Below, one piece after another: positions 35,075-46,879 of a DNA stretch of 64,000 nt. Source of the DNA: Bettongia penicillata ogilbyi. Its lineage: Eukaryota > Chordata > Mammalia > Diprotodontia > Potoroidae. The stretch's first letter is position 1. Each line of letters starts with the position of its first letter. The notes below the pieces were generated by a model. The model did not search any database and was not told where the DNA came from. It saw nothing but the letters and a program-made list of their open reading frames with translations. The translations under genes and the position numbers were made by a program. The DNA lies in the NCBI GenBank assembly GCA_023548195.1, contig JAJHZJ010000496.1, forward strand, positions 2,872,001 to 2,936,000. Direction: 5' to 3'.

Positions 35075-35845
35075 CACGTAGTGTATTGTCATGGAAAGAG
35101 TACTGGATTTGGCATCAGAGAGCCTGGGTTCAAATCCTGACTCTGCCAATTACTTCAAGCATTAGGGTGCCAGTGGGATGCAGCAAAATTAGCGGTGGCT
35201 TTGGAACTATATGGTCTGGGTTCAAAATCTCGTTCTGCTACTTCCTACCTGCAGGATGCTAGGTGGTTTGCTTAACTTCCCTGGATCTCAGTTTCCTCAT
35301 TTGTGAAATGAGAGAAAGGGAATGGATAATTTTGAAGGTGCCACCCAGTGCCAAACATTCAAGGAACTTTGTCATGTAAATTATGGTGTATTTATAGCCA
35401 TATTTTATTCTTCTGGTTATATGGTCCCAGCTCATCCATGATCATGTCAATTCATCAACTCTCACTGGCTGTTATCCTGAGTAAATCATTTAACTTCTCT
35501 GTGACTCAGTTTCTTCATCTGAAAATTAAGGCATTGAACTTGATTGCCTAGAGGGTCCCATCAGATCCATGATCCTGTGATTCAATGATCTTGATCTGTG
35601 TATAGCCTATTTTCTATGCTACCATTTAGCACTTGGGTTTCCCAGGACCTCTCCTTCCTTGCTGCTGTACAGAACCAAACTGAATAGTCAACTGGAATTT
35701 TGTAAGTTGGGTTTTGAATCCTGGATTTTCTACTGATTACATTTCTGTGGGCCGTTTCTTTGAGCATGTTTCTTCATCTGTAAAATGAGGGGGTTGGTCT
35801 TACTGATGTCTAAGGAATCTTTCCAGTCTAAGTCTTATGATGCCG
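35075..35845 (+). repeat. Cluster of four forward MIR-like SINE fragments
   Basis: Successive cores occur at about 35080-35160 ('agagcctgggttcaaatcct'), 35165-35355 ('tctcagtttcctcatttgtg'), 35460-35580 ('actcagtttcttcatctgaa') and 35715-35840 ('tttcttcatctgtaaaatga'). They look like repeated insertion and not one tandem array. Confidence 0.8.
35404..35409 (-). other. PLD1: Possible PLD1 polyadenylation hexamer
   Basis: The minus strand reads AATAAA here, about 2.1 kb past the PLD1 stop. No closer canonical AATAAA was found on that strand. It sits among SINEs and there is no transcript evidence, so the 3' end of the mRNA is not established. Confidence 0.15.
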
Positions 35846-35849
35846 CCTT

Positions 35850-36675
35850 CAATGTGTTGTGAGTTATTTCTTTGAGTACATATCCTAAGTCTTATGTTCA
35901 TTGAGTCAAGGGCAACCTCTTACTCTTTTTTGTAGCACTAAATCTGACACAACCAATGTTAACAATGGATAAATTGGGAACTTTGGGAATACATATTGAC
36001 TACTCTTTTTTGGACAATGGGATGCCCTTTGGGAAATCAGTGCGCCCAGAGCTGAAGTACATGGTGTCCTTGCAGGAAGCTTTCAGCCACTTTTCAGGGG
36101 GAAATAAATGGATGGTGGACAGCCAGAAGGGTAAGCGATGGAATCCCTGGCTAGCCCTTATGGAATGTTAGTGTTTGTTCATTACTCTGGATGTACATGG
36201 CATGTAGTTCTTCTCTGAATGTTCATGAAGAAGACAGAATGCAAGGTGTGAGCCACAACTGTGGTTTTGACTTGTTAACAATGCACAGATTGTGCAAGGA
36301 CTGATTTTCCTGGGGAAAAAATACTTTTGCTATTTTGACAGTAAACTGTGAAATTTCAAAGGCCAACTATGGTGACAGACAAAGAGGTTTTATAGAATTT
36401 TAAGAGACTTCCTCTTCTCCTTGATCTGTGTATAGAACCTCCACTGAGGTTCAAAGTCAAGTTTTAAGAATGAATGGAGATAGATTTACATCTTCCAATT
36501 TCATTGGTCAGCCTGCCTCTGTCACAGTGGCCCACCTTAATTATTGTTGGTTTGACAACAAGCCTGTAGAAATCTATTCTCAGAATTCTGGATTTGGATA
36601 GGATCCTCTTGGCCTGTCTACTCAGTCCATACACCAAAGGAATTCCTACTCTAACACAGTCAGTGGTTCTCCAGC
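35850..36675. other. Unassigned sequence downstream of PLD1
   Basis: A 71-codon plus frame at 35956-36171 shows no domain I recognise. Part of this may be PLD1 3' UTR. Confidence 0.4.
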
Positions 36676-36679
36676 TCCT

Positions 36680-36835
36680 TCTTGGAGATGTCCAAGGTGA
36701 GGGACCCACCATTTCTCTAGATGGCTTATTCATTTCACAACTAGATGGCTCTCATTGTTAGGACATTCTTCCTGATGCGAAACCTAAATTTTTCTCTTTC
36801 CAGCTTCCATTCCTCTCTTATTGGGGTAAAGACGG
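36680..36835 (-). mobile_element. CR1/L3-type fragment, reverse
   Basis: 'ggagatgtccaaggtgaggg', then 'ctcattgttaggacattctt' and 'cctgatgcgaaacctaaatt', are in reversed CR1/L3 order. Confidence 0.75.
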
Positions 36836-36839
36836 ACAA

Positions 36840-37471
36840 ATAACAAGGCTTGAGAGTTGGGGGAAAGGCAGCACCTAACATTGCAATAAAAGAAAAAGTC
36901 AGCTCCACCCCCTTTCATTCCCTGAAAAGGAGAAAGGGACAACAAGACTTAACAAAGTGGGATGATTGCTAATCCTCTTGCTGGGTGAGCAACATTCCTT
37001 TGGGAATAGATGGCCAAGGACCACTTGTGGGCTGTCAGCAGCATCAAGCAATCTCATCTTTGAGTTCAGATCCTGCTGAAAGCTGCACCTTGAGGACTTG
37101 TGGGACCTGAGCAGCTCAAGCAGTCACAGAAGGGGAAGCAGGTTCAAGGCTCCTCCAGCCACCCTGCACATTTGTAGGCACAACTTCCACATTCCCACTC
37201 ATCCCACTCAGGATTATTTACTTCCTCTTGTGGGATTCACACAATCAAATATCACATCACCAATCAAGTCAGTGTTCTGTGTCGATTGTGCACGTTATCT
37301 AAGTCACTGTCTGGTCCTGACTTTTAGTGGCTTCCTAACACTCTAGTTATGCCTCTTTCTGTCTGGACGCATTCTTCCAAAGCACCAGGTAGGCTGGTAG
37401 AGATCTCTTCAGTGGGGAGAGCCTGGCCCTGTGTGCAAAATCGGGGACCAGGGAAGATATCCTCCATCCTC
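36840..37471 (-). other. PLD1: Probable proximal PLD1 3' UTR and flank
   Basis: Sequence directly after the stop codon at 37472-37474. No repeat was recognised. Transcription must continue through at least some of it, but no polyadenylation signal is seen here. Confidence 0.45.
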
Positions 37472-37696
37472 CTAAGTCCAGACCTCCATGGGCACCATGG
37501 ATTCTTTTGTTCCCACAGAAGGCAGCAAGTTTTCTTCAGACAAGAAATAAAAAGGGAATTGTACGAGGAACCCACGAATCTTTCTTAATTCCTCTTCTGC
37601 TCGTCCTGGCTCCTCCTTTGCTAATATCGGCTTGGTGATGAACTCCCGGAGTTGTATGAGATTGTGCACCTCATCGCTAGGAAGGCATCGAAATAC
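37472..37696 (-). CDS. PLD1: Phospholipase D1, last coding exon (C-terminus)
   Basis: Encodes the last 74 residues and the TAG stop (37472-37474). The acceptor is '...ctcccag' just above 37696, and the exon opens in phase 0 with GTA TTT CGA (V-F-R), continuing the K that ends the previous exon. Recognisable PLD1 sequence includes [38 protein letters not shown] and the terminal VPMEVWT. In PLD1 the unmodified C-terminus is known to be needed for catalysis, and it is conserved here. PLD1 hydrolyses phosphatidylcholine to phosphatidic acid and choline on Golgi, endosomal and plasma membranes, under control of Arf and Rho GTPases, PKC and PIP2. No frameshift or stop interrupts the exon. Confidence 0.98.
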   Translation of the reverse strand, partial: VFRCLPSDEVHNLIQLREFITKPILAKEEPGRAEEELRKIRGFLVQFPFYFLSEENLLPSVGTKESMVPMEVWT

Positions 37697-38118
37697 CTGG
37701 GAGAACCAGACAAATGAATCATCACATGGCGTTTCCAAGGAAATGTCAGCAGACACATTTTATAGCAAATATTCAGTCAGGACAGTCAGCTTTTATGCAG
37801 AACCTATTAGTTTTGTGGGGTACACAGATCTATCAAAACAAAGAGCATTCCAAAGAACATTATGAGATGGGTGACGCTGTTCATCTTCCATGCCACAGTG
37901 GGTTATGGCTCTTAAAGTGGCAGCTGGAGAGCCCTGCTTGATCTATATGACTCATAAGACTGGGTCTACTTGTTCAATACAAAACACTGGGTGAACTTGA
38001 AGGCTAGCCATGGCAACTACTCTCCATGATTCATAGGAGAGGATGTCAGAGCTAGGTTATCTAGTACATCTCTCTCATTTTACAAAAGAGGAAACTGAGG
38101 AAACCTCAGGCAGAGGTA

Positions 38119-38288
<170 letters not shown>

Positions 38289-38619
38289 TGTGTCAGGCAT
38301 TTTCTAGCTGCATGGCTCTGGGCAAAACTCAGTTACTTCATATATAAAATGGTGCTATTTCATAAGAAGACCAAATGAGATAATATACATAGTTCTTTGC
38401 AAACCTTAAAGTTCTACATAAATGCAAGTAATTACTATTATCACCTACTACTGTCTAATGCCTAGACCAGTAATTAAGATGAAGACATCTAGCTTGATAG
38501 TCTCAGCAGCATGAAAACAAAAGCTGAATGTAGATGGTCAACTTAGTCCTGGGCTAATGAGACTGAGAGTTAATTATTTTTCCCATGTAAAAAAAAAAAT
38601 TCTGTGAGTCACAAAGAAT

Positions 38620-38760
38620 CATAGAATTATTTTCCCCATTTGACAACTCCCCAATTGAGGCAAACAGTGGTTAAGTGACTTGCCCAGAGTCACATGGCTA
38701 ATAAATGTCAGAGGATGGATTTGAGCACGGGTCTTCCTGAAGGTAGGACTCATCTTCGTC
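38620..38760 (-). repeat. MIR-like SINE between the inverted CT/GA arms
   Basis: 'gtgacttgcccagagtcaca' and 'gtcagaggatggatttgagc' mark a reversed SINE core. Confidence 0.8.
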
Positions 38761-38803
38761 ACCACCACCATTATTATCATCACCATCGTCATTATCACCA
38801 TTC

Positions 38804-38833
38804 CTGAATTCCAGTGTGTCACCGAAAGAGAGA

Positions 38834-38900
<67 letters not shown>

Positions 38901-38911
38901 GAGAAAGAGAC

Positions 38912-38967
<56 letters not shown>

Positions 38968-38989
38968 GGTGGCTATGCATTTGCTAGTG
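38804..38989. repeat. (GA)n tract, right arm of an inverted pair
   Basis: About 140 bases of GA repeats with a few interruptions, bordered by 'ctgaattccagtgtgtca' (38804-38821) and 'ggctatgcatttgctagtg' (38971-38989). These are the reverse complements of the left arm's borders, with one T/C difference beside the left-arm border. Confidence 0.95.
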
Positions 38990-39699
38990 ATATAATGATA
39001 TAATATATTTATATATGATAAAAATATAAGACAGCATGTTGCAGTGGATAGAATGCTGGCTTTGAAGCCAGGAACACCTGGGTTCCAGTTTTGCCTCTGA
39101 CCTACGCTGGCTGTGTGACCTGGAACAAGTCACCGAACCTCTTAGGGTTCTAAGGGACCCTCTAGGACCATATGTGGTAAAGAAAATTTAAAAAACAAAG
39201 TGTCTGTACTACTGGTTGAGGCAACCTCTACAACTAAGAGTTCCTTGTGCCAATGAAATCACAGATCTGATTGCTATCCAATAGTATTAATAAAAAAATA
39301 GCAATTATTATATAATAGAAGAGGGCATAGCATTAAGTAGTGAACTCCTTATTTCTAGGAATGTTCAAATAGGGCCAGAACTCCCAATGATCAAGGACAC
39401 TATGAAAGAGTTTCCTGTATATGGTAGGAAATTGGACTAGAGAAACTCCAAGATTCCTTGGATCAATAAGAAGGTATACTTCTTTCAGAGTCATCAATTT
39501 TAGGTAGCTAAAACTAGATCTTTTATGGAGGCACATGGCTGTTATGGTTTAAAGGCTATTTGTTTAAAAAAAAAGTTTATTCTGACAAAATGAATTGAGC
39601 AAGTCTGAAGCCAACATAAAACCAAACTTTTTCTGCCTTTTGGTATCTCTCCACCCTCTCCCCCATAAGGGACTTAAAATGGAAAAATATGAATTTCAC

Positions 39700-39817
39700 C
39701 TTGTCATATATGGTAGCATTCCGAGCTGCTGTTGAGATCCAGACTTCCTTGAAGAATTTGTCACACACAGGATCTAGAATCTCTAAAGTCGGCTCTGAAA
39801 GATAGCCAAGGACAACC
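39700..39817 (-). CDS. PLD1: Phospholipase D1, penultimate coding exon
   Basis: 118 bases: one base completing the Arg split with the upstream exon, then 39 codons beginning [10 protein letters not shown] and ending NATIYDK. Acceptor 'ctggcag', donor 'gtgaaattc'. [18 protein letters not shown] and the VVLGYL start identify PLD1. The segment [12 protein letters not shown] differs from the acidic DDPSEDIQDPVS that I recall for human, with no change in length, so this looks like a fast-evolving surface loop in an otherwise conserved region. The 130-codon frame visible here runs past both splice sites and is not the protein. Confidence 0.97.
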
Positions 39818-41279
39818 CTGCCAGACAAGCAAAACATGGTCACTAAGAGGTGGTAAAAAAGGAAAAAAAAAGGAAGAAACAAAAAGCAATTAACAAAAAC
39901 AAGAAAAAAAAGAAGAAAAATCCTCATTTTTTTCTTTTTGAGGAAAACAAAAATAGCCTTTAAGAGCAAGGTTTAAGTAAGCAGAATCAGAAAAATAAGA
40001 CACACCAAGACCACATCTTTAGTGCAAACAGCCCTAAAAGGTAGCAGTGAACAATGCATTGGTGATGGAAGCAGAAGTGATGAAATGTTTCCCTCCTATC
40101 AGTAGAGAGATGGGGAACTTATGGGTGTGGAATGGTAGTATGTGTGTAGATTCACTTGTTAAATTGATCAGTTTTAACTGTTTTTCCTTTGTCACAAGGG
40201 AGAATTCAATGTCTATGTGTGTGCATATCAGTTTGTGTAACTGATTAAAAAAAGGCATTGATAACATTTTTGATGCTGTTAACATTTTTAATGATTTGTA
40301 ATGATATTGAATGATTTCCCATTATGGGTGAGTGGGAAGCTTAGAGAGTTTGCTGGTAAGATGGTAGATGGCACCATATTGGGAAGAAAGCTCAATATTT
40401 GAGGATACTAGGGACACTACGTTGGGGAACAGCATCAGAAATTATAATAATCTTGATAAGATGAAAGAGTCACAAACACACAAGGAAGTTCTAGTTCGGC
40501 GTCATATTCTTAGTTCATGGGGAGTTAGCAGGGTGATTGGCTAGGTTTAAGTAGGGTTGGAAATGACCTAGAGGTCTCTGGGTAATAATGAAAACGTGCA
40601 TTGACAATACAGTGTTGTTGTTTTTAAATGAGCAAAATATTGGGATTTCTAATGGGTTTCTAGTTAGTATAGGGCATAGAGCTCTGGCCCTCAAAGCAGA
40701 AAGGGGTAAGACTATTTGGTTAACTTGAGAGTAGATTTTCAAGAGTGCATTTTGCTGTTAATGAGCTCAACCATGTGTTAATTCTTATTATTAATTTAAT
40801 TATTAAACAATTACAATAATATATAATGATAATCATCATAATAAATGATTATTAAATGATTTTATTTGGGCAGGTTCCTCTCACCAATCTGGATCAATAA
40901 ATGGACTACTAAATGACAATGGTGTCAATGAAAAGATCACTAAGGAAGCTGTGAAAACCATAACTGTGTAAGGAAACATCCTTCTCTTTTCTTAGCTGAG
41001 AAGTGGATTACTAGGGCTGAATGCTGTATATACTGTCAGATGGTGTCAACGTGGCAAGTATTTTCACCAAATTGTTTTTCTTTGTTATAAAAGAAGGTCT
41101 GGTTTGGAGGTGGAATGGGGGAGTAATTCCTGGACTATGGTATGAAACAAGACCGATAAAATTTATTAAAGGAAAAACTCCCCCAGTCTGCCAAAGGAGA
41201 GTAGTGATCTGGTCAGAATGATAAAAGGGGAGTATACAATAGACATAGGTCTTTTCTGGAAAAGAGATATGAGGAATCA

Positions 41280-41720
41280 CAGATTGGAAGTTTGAAGTAA
41301 CTTGAGAATTCTCCTAATGCAATCCCCTCATTTTATAGAGAGTAACTAAAGTTGGGCAGGGAATTGTCCATAATCCCAAAAACTGCAAATGGAAGAAGCC
41401 AAGAGTCAGACCCGGGCCCTCTGACTCCAAAGCCATGCTGAATGAGTGAAGCAAGACAATGGTACCCCAGCTACAAGGGAAGAAGAGTCTGGAAAAAAGT
41501 ATAACAGCTCCAAGTGAACTGGAGAAGTCATAGGATCAGCCATAGGATAGACAATAGGTCTGATGGAGAAAGATGTGGCCTTGTTCTGGAGTAAGAAGAC
41601 TTCATTTTAGGTCCTGGCTTTCCAGCATAGGAGACAAGTGACCTTGGGTAAGTCACTGAAACACCTTTAGTTTTTTTTTTCTTATCTGTAAAGTGGGAAT
41701 TAGAACCTTAGTATTGTGTT
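41280..41720. repeat. Opposed MIR-like SINE fragments
   Basis: A reversed copy (about 41285-41440, ending 'ccctctgactccaaagccat') and a forward copy (about 41555-41720, 'gtgaccttgggtaagtcact'). Confidence 0.78.
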
Positions 41721-42199
41721 TTATTATTTACAAGACAATGTAGGCTAGCAAGCCACCGTGCCACCTAGATGTCTCTAATAAATCCCAAAGCTACGTTATT
41801 TAAAAACAACAGCACTAACATTTTTTGACACATGTTTTCATTATTACCCAGAGACCTCTAGGTCATTTCCAAATCCACTTAAACTTAACCAGTCATTCTG
41901 ATAAATGCCCCTGAACCAAAAATATAACACTAAACTTGAACTCCGTATAGATTTGTGACTCTTTCACTTCATCAAGGTTTTTATACTTCCTTCTATCTTC
42001 CTTGGGTCCATTTGCCCTGAAGCACCCTGTATGACCTCAACTGAGCTCTATGGGAGAAAGAGGCAGCAGAACAAATGTCCACCTGAATGGGAGCCCTTCT
42101 GATGGCAGCATCAACAATCCTAAGCAAACGCATCTATCTTCCAAATAAATGCGCTTCAGGACAAATGGAACCCACATGCCTTAATGCAGTCTATACCTG

Positions 42200-42432
42200 A
42201 TTTGTTGTTGCTCAGTTGTTTCAGTCATGTCTGACTCTCTGTGACGCCAGTTGGGCTTTCTTGGTTTGCCGTTGCTTTCTCCAGCTCACTTTACAGATGA
42301 GAAAACTGAGGCTTAAGTGACTTCTCGAGGTGACAGCTATTAAGTGTCTGAGGCTGGATTTGAACTCAGGAAGATGATTCTTCCTTACTCCAGGACTGGG
42401 GCTCTAGTCACTGTGCCACCTAGCTACCCACA
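42200..42432 (-). repeat. Core SINE with RTE-like tail, reverse, near full length
   Basis: Left 'ttgttgctcagttgtttcag' and 'tcatgtctgactctctgtga' are the reversed RTE-type tail; right 'cactgtgccacctagctacc' is the reversed head. Confidence 0.93.
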
Positions 42433-42639
42433 TACCTGGTATAGGTATATACATTCTATGAATGTAAGTAATATTATATCTCTTGGTTGCTGCTGTTGTC
42501 ATCATTGTAACCATTCCTGTAATTTTTGTCAATATCATCCTTGTTGAGAAGCTCCCACTTTGGAAATAGATTGGATTCTGCACCAAGTGTTACCAAAATA
42601 ATCACTTACGAGAAAAACTAGGACCACGGAAAATTGGAA

Positions 42640-43070
42640 TTCCAAGGCTGATTTTTATGTTTTCTGCTTCTCATTCCTTTCATTAAAAAAGGATACTGTT
42701 CTTGTTTTTCATCACATTAAATGTTACATTTAAAATCAATACATATTGTAAGTGAAAAATTTTGTTTGAGTCGTCTTTCAGCCCTTAATGAATGTTTCAC
42801 ATGCTGCTGATTATTCATCAAAATGAACTATTGTCGTGGTGTCTATTTAAAGTCACCTTCTGATGGAAATATGTCTTCCCTCCTGTTCAAAAGTGGCCCA
42901 GATGGAAGGGGGTTTGAGGTTGTGCTTGTAAGTGAGAAATAGCTATGTTTGGGGCCACGTGATTTATCTTTGGGAACAGTTCTCATTAAAAATTAGAAAT
43001 TAAAATTGACACAAAACAGCAGCAGCCTTGTTCTCTAATACAGTATTTATGTTTTGCAACATGGCAAAGT
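42640..43070. promoter_or_regulatory. Candidate intronic conserved element
   Basis: Repeat-free sequence with dense AT-type sites: 'cccttaatgaatgtttcac', 'tgctgattattcatcaaaat' and 'ggccacgtgatttatctttg' (an E-box, CACGTG, next to a GATA-like TTATCT). Candidate enhancer only. Confidence 0.22.
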
Positions 43071-43134
43071 GAAAAGCTAGTCCTAGAATGACTCCTCTTC
43101 AAGTGAGTGGAAGAGAATGTGTAGTCCAACATAG

Positions 43135-43200
43135 GATATGTGTGTGTACATGAATATATGTGTGTACATGCGCATGTATGTGTGTGTGTGGTTATTTATG
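43135..43200. repeat. TG-rich microsatellite
   Basis: Imperfect (TG)n with tatg and catg interruptions. Confidence 0.92.
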
Positions 43201-43689
43201 AGGAAGCTGGCCTTTGTGTATTTTTCTGTGGTGGACCACATGCCAGATGGTCCAAATTCGGAAAAATATAAAAGAAACACACCAAAACAACTGAGAGCTC
43301 TGCCTACTTTGAAGGACGTGTAGGTGTGGCAAAAAGGTGAAATCACCAGTGAGAGAGGCAGTGAATGAGATATTGGAGCACAATGGAAGATACCAAAGAG
43401 AAGTGTCAACTTTGAGAACCAGATTTAATGAATTAGATGCCTACAAGAAACAACAGAAGTCCTTCCTCCTCGAACTGGGCAAAAACAAGAGTCTTGTGGG
43501 CTGTAATTGGTCATTTCCATTTGTACAAGGCTGATGGACTCCTTTGCTTGCCCATCTGCAGATGGACCAGTTTCTAAATATGGACCTTGACAAGAGTTGG
43601 AACACCATATTAACTTCTCAGGTCATGCTTGTTCAATGGCTTTTCCCCAAAGACACCAAATCACTTTTTCTTAGATTTAGTACTGTGTT

Positions 43690-43795
43690 CTTTCTTCATT
43701 TTTGAAGAAGACCATGCCATCAGAGAAATGATGACATGACTTGCACTTGACTTTGTATTGAGTGACAGAGGGCTGTGCAAGCTCAAAAGACTCAC
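43690..43795 (-). mobile_element. LINE fragment related to 61340-61700
   Basis: 'gaagaagaccatgccatcag' then 'atgacatgacttgcacttga' and 'gagtgacagagggctgtgca' match the order 'ggagaagaccaatgacatca ... aagtgaggcacagctgcaca' at 61350. Confidence 0.65.
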
Positions 43796-43989
43796 TTATT
43801 TAGTGCAACAAGACTAGGGCTGCAAATCTTGGATTATAAGCAGTTTTCCACTTGCCATGATCTTTCCAACCTCTATTTTCTGCATTTGAACATGTCATTA
43901 TTCTACCCACAGGCCCCAGAATCATCATATGACCCAAATAGGGACAGCATGGTTCCAGAATCACATATCTGAGTTAAAGAAATCTATTT

Positions 43990-44620
43990 TCCTTTACAAA
44001 TCCTCTGTGAAAAATGGGGAAAATGAGGCACAGGGAAGATAAACAATAAAATCATACAGACAGGGGATAGAGTCAAGATTTATCCCCATCCTACGGCTCT
44101 ATTAGACTGTCTTGCTTCCTGTTGAAATGCTATCTATCAGGTCAGCATGTCATCCCTTCTACTGTGCCTTCTGTGTGCTTAGCTCTCAACAATCAGCAAT
44201 GATCTTTCTCCCTTGTACTCTAGATACTGCTTTGTTTTGCAGCTCTCCAACTCTCCCCTAGGTCCCATAGATACTCCTCTCCCTGGCTTCCACTTCTCTA
44301 AACAGTGTGTGTTACCTTTCTCTATTAGAAGGTCAGCTATTTAAGGGCAGGAAAAGTCTCACTCTTGCTTCTGCATTTCCTTGCTAAGCCTGAGACATAG
44401 TAAGTACTTTGATAAATGCTTTTGCACCATTCCTTTCATTTTAATGCATTCCTCATGTATTATAGTGATATAATGTTATATAATGATGTGTTATACCTCT
44501 CTACTAGGCTATAAGCTCCCCGGATGCTGTTACTTCCTTATTTCAACTTTCTCTCTTTCCCATTGACTGCTACACTACCTACACACAGAAGGCATCTAAC
44601 AAATACTTGTAGGCTGAAAT
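43990..44620. repeat. Reversed SINE fragment, then two forward L2 tails
   Basis: A SINE core lies at about 43990-44110 ('gaaaatgaggcacaggg'). L2 3' ends lie at about 44205-44420 ('tatttaagggcaggaaaagt') and 44505-44620 ('taacaaatacttgtaggctg'). Confidence 0.72.
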
Positions 44621-44908
44621 TTGAAGAACTGGCCTCTTTATGTAGACGAATTCATGTGCCCAGAAAACAAAATCAAATACAATTAAATCCAACATGGTTT
44701 CCTTCCCCATGAAAGTGGGGAAGCACCTAATAGGTTAACCCTGATAATCTGATAGCTGAAGCTATATTAGCCATGTTTTGAGAAGTTAGATCAGAGCTTC
44801 TCTGGAAAACATCTGCTTTTGGAAACACTCAATTCACAGGAAATCATGGGAGGAACATGGGCAGCCCTGAGCTACAGACACCTCAAATTATTCCTCCGGG
44901 TGATGTTA

Positions 44909-45118
<210 letters not shown>

Positions 45119-45264
45119 TTACCACTTACAACCTTATCCTGTTATATGGCAATTATCTCATTTTTTGAAGCCATGGAAGAAGATTAGGAACCTTTTATGT
45201 GTTTTTCTTAAGGCATGGTTAGAACCACATATGTCGATGAAAGTCATAATCCTGTTCAGTCCCA

Positions 45265-45605
45265 AATTCATATCAAGTAGTGAAGAAAACACTGGATTTG
45301 GAGTCAGAGGACCTTGGATCGAATCCCAGCTGTCTGTTGCCTAGGTACTATGGAAAAGGTAACCTCCCAATATAGACTTTCTTTCTTTGCACCCTGGTTT
45401 CCTCCTCTGTGAAATGATGGCATTGGATGGGATGATCTCCAATTTTCTTGTCTCTTCTGAGAATTACTGTCTACAGGTATTCTCCATTTTAGTAGAATGG
45501 ATTCACCATAAGGACTTAACGGCTTCTGTCTTTATATTCCTAGCACTTTGCACAGTGCCTGGCACACAGTAGGTACTTAATAAATGTTTATGGAATCAAA
45601 TTAAT
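45265..45605 (+). repeat. MIR-like SINE and L2-type tail
   Basis: 'ggatttggagtcagaggacc' and 'ggtttcctcctctgtgaaat' form the SINE. 'cacagtgcctggcacacagt' and 'aggtacttaataaatgttta' form the tail. Confidence 0.87.
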
Positions 45606-45689
45606 TGACATTCAGTGTTATATATGATATAAAACTTTTTGTAGGGGTGAGGGGTAAGATCAGGTAGTACTAGCGATACAAATACCAAG

Positions 45690-45980
45690 TGAGATAGTCC
45701 TGTTGTTACTAGTTATGTAACCTAGGGCAAGTCACTTCATCGCGTTTGCCTCAGTTTCCTTATCTGGCAAATAAGCTGGAGAAGGAAATGGCAAGCCACT
45801 GCAGTATCTTTGCCAAGAAAACCCCAAATGGGGTCACAAAGTGTCGGACACAACTGAAACAAATGAACGCCAACAACCCTAAAAGCACAGATCTGTTCTG
45901 TGCCCCGAATTAAGTGCTAAGCGTTCAAGGACAAAAACAAAATAACCCTTAACCTCAAGGAACTTATGGTCTACTCAGTA
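45690..45980 (+). repeat. 5'-truncated SINE with RTE-like tail, then reversed L2 piece
   Basis: 'gggcaagtcacttcatcgcg', 'gtatctttgccaagaaaacc' and 'gtcacaaagtgtcggacaca' are the clearest RTE-like tail in the window. A reversed L2 piece follows at about 45905-45980 ('cctcaaggaacttatggtct'). Confidence 0.9.
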
Positions 45981-46109
45981 TAACATATTATTCTGTATTT
46001 ATTTATCTGTGAATATGTTGTATATTTTTGTTGGCGGTGGTGGAAAATTCCTTCCCTGATATAATATGCCTTCTCTATGAGGAGAGGTCCATCTTAAAGA
46101 GTTTCCTGG

Positions 46110-46225
46110 AGAGGTGAGAGGTTAAGTGACTTAGCAGCATATCAAAGGCAAGAGTTGACCTAAGTATTCTTATTCTTTACTCCAAGACTCTCCCTTTGCC
46201 CACTGCACCACACTGTCTAATTCCG
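46110..46225 (-). repeat. MIR-like SINE fragment
   Basis: 'gtgagaggttaagtgactta' through 'gcccactgcaccacactgtc', reversed order. Confidence 0.75.
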
Positions 46226-46259
46226 TAATTAACTCATATTAACTACCAGTTGTCCTAGA

Positions 46260-46595
46260 ATGTGTCACTCAATCTGAGCTGCAAGGGACTTCAGAGACCA
46301 CATGGCTCAACTCAGCCTGAACAGGAATCCTGTCTCCAACCTCCCCAACAAGAGGATGTTCAGGCTTTGCTTAAAGAAATCCAGTGTGGGATGACTCGCT
46401 ACTTCTTCACCTAATCCATCCTACTTTGGAGCAACTCTAACAGTAAGGGAATTCTTCCTGACATCAAGCCCAAGGTAGCATCTTTCTACCTTCTACCCAC
46501 CATTCTGGTCCTGCCTTCTGAGGCCAAGTAGAATAAACTCCTCTCATTTTAGCCCTTCAAATACTTGAAGGTAACTATAATACCCTTCCCTGTCC
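46260..46595 (-). mobile_element. CR1/L3-type LINE 3' region, reverse
   Basis: 'tgagctgcaagggacttcag', 'caacaagaggatgttcaggc', 'ggaattcttcctgacatcaa', 'attctggtcctgccttctga', 'cccttcaaatacttgaaggt' follow the reversed consensus order closely. Confidence 0.88.
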
Positions 46596-46619
46596 CAACA
46601 TTTACGTTAGAATTTTAAG

Positions 46620-46870
46620 ATTCTTTTTAGATCTTTGTTTTCTTAATGTGTCATGAAAACAGTCTCTGCTTAGCTCTCTTCAAGATTCAACTCAAGTGCC
46701 CACCTCCAAAGATGCTTCTCCTGATTCCCCAAGTTGAAGCTGAATGATATTTATTCTTATCTCTAGCCCTTTCTTCCTTCCCACCCCCTATAAAATTTTC
46801 CTTGAAGGCAAGAATTTTTTACATTTTTGTCAGTGCCTGGAATATAGCAGACATTTAATACAGATGGTTG
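46620..46870 (+). mobile_element. L2 3' end
   Basis: 'agattcaactcaagtgccca', 'ccttgaaggcaagaattttt' and 'cagtgcctggaatatagcag'. Confidence 0.83.
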
Positions 46871-46879
46871 GTTGTTGTC

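Noticed and set aside
39577..39969. 130-codon minus-strand frame as a single gene
   Set aside because: Only the central 39 codons (39700-39817) are PLD1 exon; the rest is intron read-through past clear splice sites.
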